This document shows, piece after piece, positions 62,009 through 64,000 of a DNA stretch of 64,000 bases. This DNA is from Rhynchonema sp. JSB1_4 (taxonomy: Eukaryota; Nematoda; Chromadorea; Monhysterida; Xyalidae). Location of the stretch: positions 1-64,000 of the forward strand of contig JASAMV010007977.1 in assembly GCA_030248065.1 (NCBI GenBank), given 5' to 3'. The position numbers and the translations under genes were made by a program. The notes below the pieces were generated by a model, which ran no database searches, was not told the DNA's origin, and was given only the letters and a program-made list of their open reading frames with translations. The first letter of the stretch is position 1, and each line of letters begins with the position of its first letter.

Positions 62009-64000
62009 TTGTTGTTGGCTTTGTACGATTGTTCCGTCAAATATTTTGTGGCTGATGCTATTGTAGTCGACGCCACTGCTTGTTGTTCGCGCATACGCAG
62101 CCGGCTGGGTGTCTGTCACGCAAAACACGTGGGCCCCACGTGTTTTGCGTGACAGACGTGGGGGTATGTATGTGCAAACTAGCGCGACGAGATTAAAATG
62201 TGGAAATAAAAAAGCAGCCCTAAATGAGCTCGATGAAATGATTTCAGGGTTGCAAAGCCACACTTAATGCGTTGACGACAGCAGACGTTCTTCTGCGGTT
62301 GCACGAAATACAGGCTGTTTCGTTGACAACATTAGTATAAGCCGATTTTGCTGGCCGTAAATACCGTTTCACGAAGTCCAGTTTGACCATTGAATTCCTT
62401 CATGTCTATGAAGGAAAACGATATAAATAAAGTGAACTGTTTCTTCATGCGTGTCTCTCCCAATGCAAGCCCTCTATGCAATCAGTCGAATCGGAAACAG
62501 TTTTGATGATCACTGAAACGATGCTGTTGCTGACGTATGCTATTCTATCGGAAAGGGTGAAATGCAGTTGACTTTTGGTTGGGCGATGGATGTTATTGCT
62601 AGATACCTATACATACCTACACATGTGCAGGTATGTTACTGAAACATTGTCAAGCAAAAATGATAATTTTAAGATTTACTCAGCCGACAGAATAGAGTGG
62701 ATTATTCCTGACCCCGGCCTTCATTATCGCCTTTGCTACAGGTTTTCAGCCGTTTGTCATGTCATGGATTCGCTATTCTGCGCCGAAATTTGCGGAAAAC
62801 GTGTTGCTCAAAAAAGTGAATGACTTTTTCCGTTAAAAGAAAGCAATTTTCTGTGGTTTGACCATACCTTGCTCCATTTGTGCCCACACGGTCTCTCTTT
62901 TGACTGTGACTTTCTGGCAAAAACCGTGACGGTGAAAGAAAGCTTGGAAAAGAAAAATATTGTGGGTATTTTTCAGGAAATGCAGAGCCCTCCATCCATC
63001 CTGTGCTATTTATTTCGACAGTCACTCATGCATGCACATAATTACCTCACAGGATCGAACCTGTTGGACCACCGAATGTACCTTCAGAGGAACGTAAATC
63101 CGCTGTTTATTTGTGTGGCACATTGATGGGCATGGTTGTGCCTCTCGTAATTACGCTCACTGTAGTCCATCCTTCTGACAACCAACTTGGAATAATTACT
63201 CGCTGAGGTCCTCATCCGTCAAAGGTCAGTAGCGTCGACAGCGCGGTGCACAGGTTACGTGCAATATTGTCTACTTTGCTTGGTTTCCTGGACAGAACAG
63301 CGGGCGGCAGTACCGAAGTTTCTGCAAAAACAAAGTTGCGTCCAAAAAGCAGCTACCTGAAGATGTGTCTGTTTGGAATAGTGTAAGCCTGGGCTGAGTC
63401 AAAGCCTTACAAACCAGCGGCCCTGTTTTCCCCGTTGTTCTGTCCGTAACCCTTTTCACGCCTGACGCGATGGCGCTTCCCGAAAACGTCGCAGTTTCGC
63501 CGCCGTGTGGTGTTTTTTGCTCTTGCTCACTGTTCTGCGCCGCTCTCGTGAACGTAATCTCATTTCGTCCTCTGGCGCTGACCAGTTATGGACACACGTT
63601 ACCACCCGATCAGGTCAAGTTCTTTTTTTACACTTCAATCCTCAACGGACATGCGCAAAACGAAATGAACGTCTGTTTAAAAATGGGCTACATTTGCTCA
63701 GGAGCTTGTCCATTTTTCAGGCCAATACCCACTTTAGGATGTGGTTTAGTTAACAGCACCTACTGTGACTGTGTTCCGGTATTTCGAGTAGCATGCGGCG
63801 TAACCGTAATTACATGCCACACATAAACACACAACGTGCAGTCATATCGCTGGACCAAAATGAAGGAAATCCCCATCGTGGCCTGAATACGTTTCTGGAG
63901 TCCACCATCTTTTCCTATGCCGGGTAATCGCTGTCAGATACCGCAATGTCAACAATCTGTGTGAGTACTTGAAGCCAATTTTCGACAGTTGCTTCCCCAC
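62009..64000. other. Right-end region, possible partial gene near 63.5 kb
   Basis: Apart from the palindrome nothing firm. A frame from ATG 63470 has a hydrophobic stretch (FCSCSLFCAALVNVISF) that could be a signal sequence, ending at a possible donor GTCAAG near 63615, with a possible acceptor TTTTTCAG near 63720 followed by a Cys-containing frame. It may be the 5' end of a secreted-protein gene continuing past the window, or chance. Confidence 0.25.
62111..62157. repeat. 47-bp perfect palindrome, 1-base centre
   Basis: 23-bp arms, starting GTCTGTCACGCAAAACACGT, exact reverse complements around 62134. Located 103 bp after the GPCR stop codon, so probably in its 3' UTR or just beyond. It would form a very stable hairpin in RNA. 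Confidence 0.95.

Noticed and set aside
63000..63120. GGTTCGATCC on the minus strand as a possible tRNA gene
   Set aside because: No A box, acceptor stem or anticodon arm could be built around it.

Overview
This window is eukaryotic nuclear DNA, most likely from a small-genome nematode. The evidence is genes broken into many short exons by GT-AG introns (shortest seen 64 nt), a nematode-style EGF/VWA mosaic secreted protein, a small Ly6/ET-type cysteine-rich protein, a nematode-type peptide GPCR and a Cys-loop channel. I could place about 97 introns by checking reading phase across every junction. The species is not proven. A piRNA-promoter-like motif scattered through introns and exons would fit a lineage with dispersed (Plectus/Pristionchus-like) rather than clustered piRNA loci, but that is inference.

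Layout. 0.2-10.9 kb, minus strand: a complete 24-exon LOTUS/Tudor-domain gene (TDRD5/TDRD7/Tejas type, germ-granule/piRNA biology) whose first intron is filled with transposon debris. 9.5-19.3 kb: repeat block with four copies of a 0.4-kb terminal-inverted-repeat (TIR) element, a 2.7-kb TIR element carrying three other TIR elements nested inside it, a 0.65-kb long hairpin, and a 155-bp satellite array. 20.2-32.1 kb, plus: a 36-exon gene for a roughly 2,134-residue secreted EGF/VWA/mucin protein. 32.9-41.2 kb, plus: a complete 22-exon dihydropyrimidine dehydrogenase gene (DPYD, about 1,039 residues), with a small unknown membrane-protein gene nested antisense in one intron. 41.5-42.4 kb, minus: a membrane-anchored SAM-dependent methyltransferase. 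43.3-47.4 kb, minus: a ten-exon Cys-loop ligand-gated channel subunit. 47.4-52.9 kb: gene-poor, with a fold-back element. 52.9-54.5 kb, plus: a Ly6/ET-like small surface protein. 58.1-62.0 kb, plus: a six-exon class A GPCR. 62.0-64.0 kb: mostly empty, with a 47-bp near-perfect palindrome.

The genes do not form a pathway; they are ordinary neighbouring animal loci. What they share is sequence behaviour: (1) a 10-mer, TGATGTTTCA, occurs at least 24 times on both strands between 20.6 and 61.7 kb, against roughly 0.1 expected by chance; its 3' part resembles the core of the C. elegans 21U-RNA (piRNA) upstream motif; (2) 5' splice sites of the form GTTGGN are strikingly frequent; (3) a family of 130-220 bp inverted-repeat elements sits inside introns of most of the genes. 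The first of these is the best candidate for an undescribed system in this window.
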